NCBI GenBank assembly: GCA_019136935.1
Contig: JAGVTI010000301.1
Coordinates: forward strand, 1 to 7,601
Source: Deltaproteobacteria bacterium
Lineage (GTDB): Bacteria > Desulfobacterota > Syntrophia > Syntrophales > JAAYKM01
Direction: 5' to 3'
DNA length: 7,601 nucleotides
Below, in pieces: positions 1-5,388 of the stretch. Below the pieces are notes generated by a model. It saw only the letters and a list, made by a program, of their open reading frames with translations, made no database searches and was not told where the DNA came from. Within the stretch, counting starts at the first letter, position 1; each line of letters starts with the position of its first letter. The position numbers were made by a program, and so were the translations under genes.

Positions 1-3
1 GGG

Positions 4-32
4 AAAAACCCTTCAACCTCCCGAAGTGAAGG
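4..32 (-). terminator. Candidate Rho-independent terminator after dinB
   Basis: On the minus strand a 6-bp stem (CCTTCA / TGAAGG, plus-strand arms 27-32 and 10-15) with an 11-nt loop is followed by G and five T's (plus-strand A's at 4-8). It begins 13 bases past the dinB stop codon, where a terminator is expected. The stem is short and the loop large, so it is a weak candidate. A second stem (GTGAAGG 26-32 with CCTTCAC 43-49) covers the dinB stop and would compete with it. Confidence 0.4.
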
Positions 33-45
33 AGTGATCGAGCCT

Positions 46-1095
46 TCACGATTCTGAAATCGGCGCCGCTTTTTCGAGATGCGTCAGGCGGACGCCGACC
101 AGGCGGATGCGCTTACGAAAATCGATCCGCTTGAAACAGGCAAAGGCCGCTTTCCTGATCTCCTCTTCGGAATCGGTGCCGTGGACCAGGCTCACACTGC
201 GGGTAAGAGTTTGAAAATCACTGAATCGGACCTTGACGGTAACGGTTTTCGACCGGATACCTCCCTGCCGCAACACCCGGACCGCCTCTTTCGTCAAGCC
301 GGCCAGGGTTTTCGCCACCGTCTGCCAGTGCCCCACATCCCGCTGGAAGGTCGTTTCACGGCTCACGGACTTGGGCTCCCAGAACGTAACCAGGAGCGTC
401 TCGTCAATCCCCCGGGAAGCCTCGTAAAGAAAGGTGCCGTAAGCTTTTCCGAATGCCGCTACCAGCGTATCCCGTGTCAATGACGCCAACTCCCCAACGC
501 GTTCGATCCCCATGCTCTTCAGTGCGGCCTCTGTTTTCGGACCGACGCCCCATAGCTTTCTTGCCGGCAGGGGCCAGAGAACCTTTTCAACATCCTCCGG
601 AGAAATCCGGGTATAACCGTCCGGTTTTTTCATATCGGAAGCAATTTTTGCCAGGAGCTTGTTCGGCCCGACGCCGATGGAGCAGGTCAGTCCCGTTTCC
701 TCCCTGATTCTGCTTTTTATTTCCTGGCTGATTTCCAAGCTGGACCGGCGGATCGAAGAAATATCCAGGAAGGCCTCATCAATGCCCACGTCTTCCATCA
801 GGGGAGATATTTCACGGAGAATTCTTTTCACCTTCCGTGATTCCGCCGTGTAGGTCTCGTAATCGACGGGGAGAAAAACGGCCTGGGGATTCAGCCGGTA
901 TGCCGTTTTAAGCGGCATGGCGGAATGAATGCCGAAAGCACGCGCCTCGTAAGAAGCCGTGGCGACAACACCACGATGAAAGGGATTCCCCATGCCGCCG
1001 ACGACAACGGCCTTTCCAATCAATTCAGGACGCCGCTTCTGCTCGACCGCGGCAAAGAAGGCATCCATATCGATATGAAGAATCCTGCGGAACAT
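46..1095 (-). CDS. dinB: DNA polymerase IV (Y-family translesion polymerase)
   Basis: A low-fidelity polymerase that extends primers past damaged or mispaired template. The 349-residue product matches DinB in length and layout. The N-terminal HIDMD motif supplies the first metal-binding Asp (D9), and the following FF carries the steric-gate Phe (F14). The palm acidic pair is D106-E107 in GIDEAFLD. Next come SIGVGPNKLLAKIASDMKKP and a helix-hairpin-helix-like LWGVGPKTEAALKSMGI (about 181-197), then the little-finger domain with RLVGVRLTHL near the end. The family usually has Ser two residues before the DE pair (S-x-DE); here it is Gly. No C-terminal clamp-binding motif (QLxLF-like) is visible. 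I chose the ATG at 1095 because it gives the usual short DinB N-terminus (MFRRILHIDMD). An in-frame TTG at 1110 would add five residues and overlap the rsmG stop by 3 bp. It lies directly downstream of rsmG and is probably cotranscribed. Sure of family; start moderately sure. Confidence 0.94.
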   Translation of the reverse strand: MFRRILHIDMDAFFAAVEQKRRPELIGKAVVVGGMGNPFHRGVVATASYEARAFGIHSAMPLKTAYRLNPQAVFLPVDYETYTAESRKVKRILREISPLMEDVGIDEAFLDISSIRRSSLEISQEIKSRIREETGLTCSIGVGPNKLLAKIASDMKKPDGYTRISPEDVEKVLWPLPARKLWGVGPKTEAALKSMGIERVGELASLTRDTLVAAFGKAYGTFLYEASRGIDETLLVTFWEPKSVSRETTFQRDVGHWQTVAKTLAGLTKEAVRVLRQGGIRSKTVTVKVRFSDFQTLTRSVSLVHGTDSEEEIRKAAFACFKRIDFRKRIRLVGVRLTHLEKAAPISES

Positions 1096-1106
1096 AAGGC
1101 CTGCAC

Positions 1107-1781
1107 TCAAAACCGCAATCGATTTTTTTTATAGACGAGAAGGGTACGCTCACCACCCGAGCGGGGCAGGATGGTTTCCCGTCTTTCCACGAGTCGCAGG
1201 TGGAAACGATGAATGACCGTTTGCGCTTTTTCCAGTTCCTCGGTCACGTCGCGTCCCTTCATGGCAATGATCAGCCCACCCGCGGTCACGAAATGAACTC
1301 CCAACTCCAAGATTTGCGCCATTTTGAAGGCCGCCCGGGAAACCACCACATCAAACTCCCCCCCGCCACGCCCCTCCCGGACCTCTTCCTCCGCCCTGCC
1401 CGTAATGACCCGGGTATCGGAAAGCCCCAACCCGAGAACAACCTGCCTCAGGAACGAGGTCTTCTTCCGCGACGAATCAAGGAGAGTGAGGCATAGATCA
1501 TCCCTGGAAATTTTCAGGGGAATACCCGGAAAACCACCCCCTGTACCCAGATCGAGGAGCCTCTTCGCTTCTTGAGGAATGAGGGGCAGAACCTGAAGTG
1601 AATCGATGAAATGCCTAATGACAAAAGAAGGACCTGCGTCCACGGCGGTCAGATTCATTTTGGCGTTCCACACCTGGAATTCATCATAAAAAAGGGAAAA
1701 ACGGGACTGCGCGGCCGGTCCGAGAAAAATACCCAGTTTCTTCGCCTCATCGGTCAATATTCGGTTCAACTCCTGTTCCAT
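1107..1781 (-). CDS. rsmG: 16S rRNA (guanine-527-N7)-methyltransferase RsmG (GidB)
   Basis: SAM-dependent methyltransferase that makes m7G527 in 16S rRNA of the 30S subunit; its loss in other bacteria gives low-level streptomycin resistance. The 224-residue product is slightly longer than the E. coli protein. It shows the family signatures in order: WNAKMNLTAV (about 38-47), RHFIDSLQV (56-64), the SAM-binding loop LLDLGTGGGFPGIPL (75-89), the LLDSSRKKTSFLRQV block (100-114), VVSRAAF (147-152) and the C-terminal strand GGERTLLVYKK (209-219). The ATG start at 1781 is preceded by an A/G-rich stretch rather than a strong Shine-Dalgarno sequence. In many bacteria rsmG sits beside mnmG or parA/parB; here it sits first in a two-gene unit with dinB and diverges from pdxS. 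Nothing looks truncated. Confidence 0.96.
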   Translation of the reverse strand: MEQELNRILTDEAKKLGIFLGPAAQSRFSLFYDEFQVWNAKMNLTAVDAGPSFVIRHFIDSLQVLPLIPQEAKRLLDLGTGGGFPGIPLKISRDDLCLTLLDSSRKKTSFLRQVVLGLGLSDTRVITGRAEEEVREGRGGGEFDVVVSRAAFKMAQILELGVHFVTAGGLIIAMKGRDVTEELEKAQTVIHRFHLRLVERRETILPRSGGERTLLVYKKNRLRF

Positions 1782-1803
1782 TTCATTTTCTTCTTTCTCA
1801 CAA

Positions 1804-1831
1804 CACCGTTCGGTGAAAAAGAGCCTTTATA
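1804..1831 (-). promoter_or_regulatory. Weak candidate rsmG promoter element with adjacent 12-bp palindrome
   Basis: On the minus strand a TATAAA hexamer (plus 1826-1831) could be a -10 box, but no convincing -35 lies 16-18 bp upstream. Just downstream is a perfect inverted repeat, CACCG-TT-CGGTG (1804-1815), which would fall at about +4 to +15 of such a transcript and ends 22 bp before the rsmG ATG. That position would suit a repressor operator. As RNA it could form only a 4-bp hairpin with a GAAC loop. No T-run follows it, so it is not a terminator. Inference only. Confidence 0.27.
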
Positions 1832-1865
1832 CTCCTTGGAAGGCCCCTGAAACGCATGTTTATGC

Positions 1866-1893
1866 TTGACGATTTCATTTCATGAAATATAAA
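1866..1893 (+). promoter_or_regulatory. sigma70-type promoter for pdxST
   Basis: TTGACG (1866-1871) and TATAAA (1888-1893) are separated by 16 bp, each hexamer one mismatch from consensus. This predicts a start near position 1900 and a leader of about 120 nt before pdxS. A perfect 12-bp palindrome, ATTTCATGAAAT (1877-1888), fills most of the spacer and touches the -10 box. A bound regulator there would compete with RNA polymerase. Further TTTCA/TGAAA half-sites lie at 1873-1877, 1916-1920 and 1924-1928. Confidence 0.5.
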
Positions 1894-1939
1894 CTGCGCT
1901 ATTGTTGTATTTAAATGAAAAATTTTCAAAGAAAAGAAG

Positions 1940-2011
1940 GAGAGGACCGGAGAAACTCCGGAATGGATGATCACCGTCCCTCTTCGCTTCGGTTTATTAT
2001 AAAGAGGGAGG
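1940..2011 (+). promoter_or_regulatory. pdxS leader with ribosome-binding-site-sequestering stem
   Basis: The pdxS Shine-Dalgarno GGGAGG (2006-2011, 9 nt before the GTG) is partly covered by AAGAGGGA (2002-2009). That segment pairs perfectly over 8 bp with TCCCTCTT (1977-1984) across a 17-nt loop. The same pyrimidine arm can instead pair upstream: GAGAGG (1940-1945) with CCTCTT (1979-1984), 6 pairs including one G-U, enclosing a perfect CCGGAG-AAA-CTCCGG hairpin (1947-1961). The two folds exclude each other, the usual geometry of a translational switch. It matches no riboswitch class I recognise, and short complementary purine and pyrimidine tracts can arise by chance. Confidence 0.33.
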
Positions 2012-2020
2012 CACGCAGCC

Positions 2021-2902
2021 GTGGATAAAAAAAGATATGAACTCAATGTCCAGCTGGCCCAGATGCTCAAAGGCGGGGTCATCATGGACGTAACCAACGT
2101 GGAACAGGCGAAAATCGCCGAGGATGCAGGGGCGGTGGCCGTCATGGCCCTGGAACGCGTACCGGCCGATATTCGACGGGACGGCGGGGTCGCCCGGATG
2201 TCCGATCCGTCCATGATCGCGGAAATTAAAAAAGCCGTGTCGATTCCCGTCATGGCCAAGGCGCGGATCGGTCATTTCGTGGAAGCCCAGGTTCTGGAAG
2301 CGCTGAAGATCGACTATATCGATGAAAGCGAAGTTCTTACCCCGGCGGACGAGGAATGCCACATTGACAAGACAAAATTTTCCATTCCCTTTGTCTGCGG
2401 CGCCAGGAACCTGGGGGAAGCCCTCCGGCGCATTGCCGAAGGCGCCGCCATGATCCGGACCAAGGGAGAGGCGGGTACGGGAAATGTGGTGGAGGCGGTC
2501 CGTCATATGCGGACGATGAATCGGGAAATACGCCAGCTGACCCACATGCCGGTGGAAGAAGTAACCCCTTTCGCCAAGGCGAACGGTATCCCCTACGAAC
2601 TGGCCCTCCAGGTACGCGAACTGAAAAGGCTTCCCGTTGTCAATTTCGCCGCCGGCGGCATTGCCACGCCTGCCGACGCGGCGCTTATGATGCAACTCGG
2701 CTGCGACGGGATTTTCGTCGGTTCGGGCATATTTAAATCCGAAGACCCGGCAGCCAGGGCGCGGGCCATCGTAAAAGCAACGGCCTATTTCAACGATCCG
2801 GCAAAAATTCTGGAGGCTTCCATGGACCTGGGGGATGCCATGAAGGGTTTGGAAATCGCTTCCATCCCGGAAGAACAGTTGTTGGCGGGCCGGGGCTGGT
2901 AA
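2021..2902 (+). CDS. pdxS: Pyridoxal 5'-phosphate synthase, synthase subunit PdxS
   Basis: Makes pyridoxal 5'-phosphate directly from ribose 5-phosphate, glyceraldehyde 3-phosphate and ammonia delivered by PdxT (DXP-independent vitamin B6 route, EC 4.3.3.6). It is cytosolic, a (beta/alpha)8 barrel that forms dodecamers in the family. At 293 residues it is full length. Visible family landmarks: GGVIMDV with the substrate-binding Asp (D23), [21 protein letters not shown] (44-63), the Schiff-base Lys K80 in [27 protein letters not shown] (102-115), the second catalytic Lys K148 in [14 protein letters not shown], and the phosphate-binding [12 protein letters not shown] and [11 protein letters not shown] near 209-240. 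The start is GTG with a good GGGAGG 9 nt upstream. The pdxS stop lies 10 bp before the pdxT ATG, so the two are one operon. Very sure. Confidence 0.98.
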   Translation: MDKKRYELNVQLAQMLKGGVIMDVTNVEQAKIAEDAGAVAVMALERVPADIRRDGGVARMSDPSMIAEIKKAVSIPVMAKARIGHFVEAQVLEALKIDYIDESEVLTPADEECHIDKTKFSIPFVCGARNLGEALRRIAEGAAMIRTKGEAGTGNVVEAVRHMRTMNREIRQLTHMPVEEVTPFAKANGIPYELALQVRELKRLPVVNFAAGGIATPADAALMMQLGCDGIFVGSGIFKSEDPAARARAIVKATAYFNDPAKILEASMDLGDAMKGLEIASIPEEQLLAGRGW

Positions 2903-2912
2903 CAAACCGCCG

Positions 2913-3587
2913 ATGTCCATTTTTACGCGGGACAGGAATCTAATCGGTGTTTTAGACCTTCAGGGCGGGGTTTGGGAACATCTGGATCACTTTGACAGGA
3001 TCGGGATCAAAGCCGCGCCCGTAAAGGACGCCTCTGCGATCCCGGGTCTGGCGGGTTTGGTGATACCGGGAGGAGAGAGCACGTGCCTTTCCCGTCTCAT
3101 TCGCATCTTCGGCCTGGAGCAACCTCTCATCGAGGCCTGTAACCGGGGAACCCGTCTCTGGGGAACCTGTGCCGGTGCCATTCTTCTTGCCCAAACCCTG
3201 AAAGGGGAAGAGCCCCACCTGGGCCTGATCAACATAGAACTGGAACGGAACAGCTTCGGCAGTCAGCTGGACAGCTTTTTCCGGGAAGTCCTGGTCCCCA
3301 AAGTGGCCCCGGATCCGGTGCCGCTGACTTTTATCCGGGCACCCAAAATCATTCGGGCAGGGCAGGGGGTGGACATTCTGCTTGAAATGGACGGCTATAT
3401 CGCCGCCGCAGAAACGCAGGAGATCCTGGTCACGGTTTTTCACCCCGAACTGACGGACTCACTGGCTTTTCACCGGTATTTCGCCCGCAAGTGCGGTCTC
3501 ACCCTCCTTTCCGGAAACGTTCCCGCTAGAGATCCGGAGTGGCGAATGACCAGTTGGACCCGCTATCATCCCGCGCCGAGTTGTTAA
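2913..3587 (+). CDS. pdxT: Pyridoxal 5'-phosphate synthase, glutaminase subunit PdxT
   Basis: Class I glutamine amidotransferase that hydrolyses glutamine and channels ammonia into the PdxS barrel. The catalytic triad is complete: Cys86 in GTCAGAIL, and His177 and Glu179 in FHPELT. Other landmarks are GVLDLQGGVWEH (12-23), the oxyanion loop PGGEST (52-57), ERNSFGSQ (111-118) and FIRAP (140-144). It starts 10 bp after the pdxS stop without a clear Shine-Dalgarno of its own, so it is probably translated by coupling to pdxS. The N-terminus is about 8 residues longer than usual before the first strand. After the normal family end (about HRYFARKCG, residue 195) there is a tail of about 29 residues rich in Pro, Arg and Trp with no recognisable motif. 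The next gene is convergent, 36 bp away, with no obvious terminator between. Confidence 0.96.
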   Translation: MSIFTRDRNLIGVLDLQGGVWEHLDHFDRIGIKAAPVKDASAIPGLAGLVIPGGESTCLSRLIRIFGLEQPLIEACNRGTRLWGTCAGAILLAQTLKGEEPHLGLINIELERNSFGSQLDSFFREVLVPKVAPDPVPLTFIRAPKIIRAGQGVDILLEMDGYIAAAETQEILVTVFHPELTDSLAFHRYFARKCGLTLLSGNVPARDPEWRMTSWTRYHPAPSC

Positions 3588-3623
3588 ACGCAGCGGCAGA
3601 CAAGTATCAAATCAGAGATCACC

Positions 3624-4304
3624 TCAACTGAAAATGGATGGCCGGCAGCCCCCTGTGAACAGGGCAAATGCGCCGTATCGGCCGTGATGACTGAGGCTGG
3701 TATCGACGGGAGCTCTTGTGCCGTCAACATAGACAACAGGTGGTCCCCATCCGCGATCATTCAGGTCGCGGCGAATATCGATACGCGCGAATGGAATCTG
3801 CCAGTAACGGCTGAGGTAACGACCAAGGGCGCTTCGCACCACGCCGGACTCGTCCCGGTCCCGGACACAGGAATGATCCAGGCGGAACACTTTGAGGTGC
3901 AAGGCTCCCCCGCTTAACGGATCCCCCCGGCTGCCGAAGGCATGGACGCAGCACCTTCCGGTTTGGGCGCCGATCATCAGTAACCCAACCGGAGTTTCAA
4001 CCTGGCAGGTAAAATGCCCGGATCGTAAATCCGGGCTGCGTTGGGGAAACAAACTCGTTTCTTCCAAGTTCACCCGGTATTTGAGGGGTCCGGAATGGAC
4101 GGAAGGACAGGATTTGCTGATGATTTTATAAGCGGTTTCCTTGGCGGCCCACAGAACCCACAAAATACAGTCGGGATCCCTGTCACGGAAAATCAGCCTT
4201 TGTTCTTCCGGCAGAAAGACCCGCCTAACAAAGCGCTCGTCAAGACTTCTGCCTAAGGCATCGGGATTCTCCAAATCCACGACATCGTTCCCGACCGCTA
4301 GCAA
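3624..4304 (-). CDS. 4'-phosphopantetheinyl transferase superfamily protein
   Basis: Predicted to move the 4'-phosphopantetheine arm of coenzyme A onto the Ser of a carrier protein, most likely the ACP two genes upstream. Evidence: N-terminal GNDVVDL (5-11), the acidic metal-binding motif of AcpS-type enzymes; FLPEEQRLI (30-38); and the central WAAKETAYK (52-60), the W-x-x-K-E-x-x-x-K superfamily signature. Near the C-terminus SLSHHGRYGAFAL (203-215) resembles the SHxxxxxxA block of Sfp-type enzymes. At 226 residues it is far longer than AcpS (about 120) and close to Sfp size, with a poorly conserved middle (about 65-150). The start is TTG at 4304, supported by GGAGG (4314-4318) 9 nt upstream and by the usual short N-terminus before GNDVVDL. 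It overlaps the acyltransferase gene by 65 bp and is the last gene of the operon. Family sure; partner inferred from context. Confidence 0.88.
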   Translation of the reverse strand: MLAVGNDVVDLENPDALGRSLDERFVRRVFLPEEQRLIFRDRDPDCILWVLWAAKETAYKIISKSCPSVHSGPLKYRVNLEETSLFPQRSPDLRSGHFTCQVETPVGLLMIGAQTGRCCVHAFGSRGDPLSGGALHLKVFRLDHSCVRDRDESGVVRSALGRYLSRYWQIPFARIDIRRDLNDRGWGPPVVYVDGTRAPVDTSLSHHGRYGAFALFTGGCRPSIFS

Positions 4305-5028
4305 AGTACTGTTCCTCCATGGCGGACAGATGACGCACGATCTGCTCCGTATACTGTTTTTGTGCCCGGAGACCGGTCTGACCGTTCTTTTTGATTTCCA
4401 GGGTATCGATCAGGCAGGTAAAATTCTCTCTCCACCGGGGCATATTACTGTAGTGATCCTGATGATCACCGCGGAGATAAAGGCACATCACCCGGCAATT
4501 ATCGGAACCTTCCAGAAAGCGGCCGACACCGTAGGAAAAATTCTGCGTGTCGACCCGGCCGGTCCGGGATCGCCCGCCTTCCGGAAATATCATCAGGTTC
4601 TGCCCTTCGTTGAGGAGATGCATGCACTTCTCCAGGACCTGCTTCATCTCTCCCCGGTCCCCCCCGCGACTGACGGGAACGCACTTATTGACATAACAAA
4701 GGAAGGTCAGCAGGAAATTCCGCTGAAAATTCGCCCGTTCCGGCAGGTTCCAGGGCAGCAGGTTGTACTGGAGAACGCAACGGTACACGGGGAACAAGGC
4801 ATAGGCCAGAATAACCGAATCAATCATGGTCAGGTGATTGGCACAGACCATCCAGGGCCCCTTATGCTGCCTGAAGAGGAGCCGGCTTTGCCTCCTGACA
4901 TCCCGTATATTGCGGATGCTGTATCCGGCGGACCGAATGATCAGATAATACAGAGGCGTCAGAAAAAAAGATGCCACCCAGCCCAGAACATATTGCAGAT
5001 GGAGAAGCCTTCTTGCCTTGTTCCCCAT
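4240..5028 (-). CDS. PlsC-like lysophospholipid/glycerol-phosphate acyltransferase family protein
   Basis: Predicted to transfer an acyl chain to an alcohol or amine acceptor at the inner face of the membrane. The LPLAT signatures are present: motif I N-H-x4-D (NHLTMID, 64-70, catalytic His65 and Asp70) and motif III FPEGGRSRTG (148-157). The N-terminal region LQYVLGWVASFFLTPLYYLI (11-30) is a likely membrane segment. The 262-residue length suits the family. I chose ATG 5028 because AGGGG (5036-5040) lies 7 nt upstream; an in-frame TTG at 5046 would add six residues but place that Shine-Dalgarno inside the gene. The Shine-Dalgarno overlaps the ACP stop codon, implying coupling. The last 21 codons overlap the phosphopantetheinyl transferase gene, and the tail there is Arg/Cys-rich and looks unconserved. 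Placement right after the ACP suggests it uses acyl-ACP as donor. The acceptor cannot be read from the sequence. Confidence 0.9.
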   Translation of the reverse strand: MGNKARRLLHLQYVLGWVASFFLTPLYYLIIRSAGYSIRNIRDVRRQSRLLFRQHKGPWMVCANHLTMIDSVILAYALFPVYRCVLQYNLLPWNLPERANFQRNFLLTFLCYVNKCVPVSRGGDRGEMKQVLEKCMHLLNEGQNLMIFPEGGRSRTGRVDTQNFSYGVGRFLEGSDNCRVMCLYLRGDHQDHYSNMPRWRENFTCLIDTLEIKKNGQTGLRAQKQYTEQIVRHLSAMEEQYFASGRERCRGFGESRCLRQKS

Positions 5029-5038
5029 AAGGTAACCC

Positions 5039-5287
5039 CTAAGCAATCTTTTCCTTGATCACCGAAACGGCGTCACCGATGGTCCGGATCTTGTCCGCAT
5101 CGTCATCGTCGATCGAAATGCCGTAAACATCTTCACATTTGATGATGATGTCCACCAGACGGGCGGAGTTGACCTTCAGGTCGTTCAGAATGTGGGTGCT
5201 GTCCGAAACTTTGGTCAATAGTTCGGGATCTTTCACATAAGCCCTCAGAATGTTAACAAACTCTTCGCGAATCTTGTTTTCGTCCAT
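5039..5287 (-). CDS. Acyl carrier protein, variant NSA attachment site
   Basis: Small acidic carrier that holds the growing acyl chain on phosphopantetheine. The 82 residues have the ACP four-helix pattern: helix I about 3-18, a loop ending THILNDLKV, the attachment Ser41, helix II SARLVDIIIKCEDVYGI, and a C-terminal helix from about 68 to 81. The usual attachment tripeptide Asp-Ser-Leu is Asn40-Ser41-Ala42, but the Ser and the hydrophobic pattern after it are kept. It is therefore probably a working but specialised carrier rather than the housekeeping AcpP. The start ATG at 5287 has AAAGGAG (5297-5303) 9 nt upstream, the strongest Shine-Dalgarno of the operon, which fits the high carrier levels such systems need. 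A noncoding gap of 101 bp (5288-5388) separates it from the ketosynthase; on the mRNA strand that gap is purine-rich near the ACP and I found no convincing promoter or terminator in it. Confidence 0.92.
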   Translation of the reverse strand: MDENKIREEFVNILRAYVKDPELLTKVSDSTHILNDLKVNSARLVDIIIKCEDVYGISIDDDDADKIRTIGDAVSVIKEKIA

Positions 5288-5388
5288 GCCATCATACTCC
5301 TTTAGTTTTATTATCTTTCCTTATTTCCTCCGAACACTCGAGTCCGGTTTTTCCTTTTCCTTCAACGCACCCCGGGGAATGCACGAAC

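Noticed and set aside
1096..1110. TTG start for dinB at 1110
   Set aside because: It adds five residues not expected before the HIDMD motif and overlaps the rsmG stop. The ATG at 1095 gives the normal N-terminus. It cannot be fully excluded.
1802..1817. LexA (SOS) box of the Gram-positive CGAAC-N4-GTTCG type upstream of rsmG
   Set aside because: The minus strand reads CGAACGGTGTTG: the second half is incomplete and the spacing is one base short. The palindrome here is better described as CACCG-TT-CGGTG.
1798..2259. Minus-strand frame of 153 codons crossing the rsmG-pdxS gap
   Set aside because: It covers the pdxS promoter, leader and start region, and the product is low-complexity without a family match I recognise.
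1997..2920. Long open frame (307 codons) on the minus strand opposite pdxS
   Set aside because: It is the mirror of a highly conserved gene. The product is His/Gly/Phe-rich as expected from a reversed codon frame, with no known motif.
3588..3623. Terminator between the convergent pdxT and phosphopantetheinyl transferase genes
   Set aside because: I found no GC-rich stem followed by T's on either strand in these 36 bases.
5029..5046. TTG start for the acyltransferase at 5046
   Set aside because: The only good Shine-Dalgarno (5036-5040) lies downstream of this TTG and at ideal distance from the ATG at 5028.
4141..5058. Long open frame (305 codons) on the plus strand opposite the acyltransferase
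   Set aside because: It is antisense to a gene with clear NHxxxxD and FPEG motifs. Its product is Pro/Gln-rich, has no recognisable domain, and there is no supported start signal.
5288..5388. Internal promoter in front of the ACP gene
   Set aside because: A GATAAT-like hexamer exists on the minus strand, but there is no acceptable -35 at 16-18 bp. The CCCCGGGG and ACTCGAGT palindromes there are short and unsupported.
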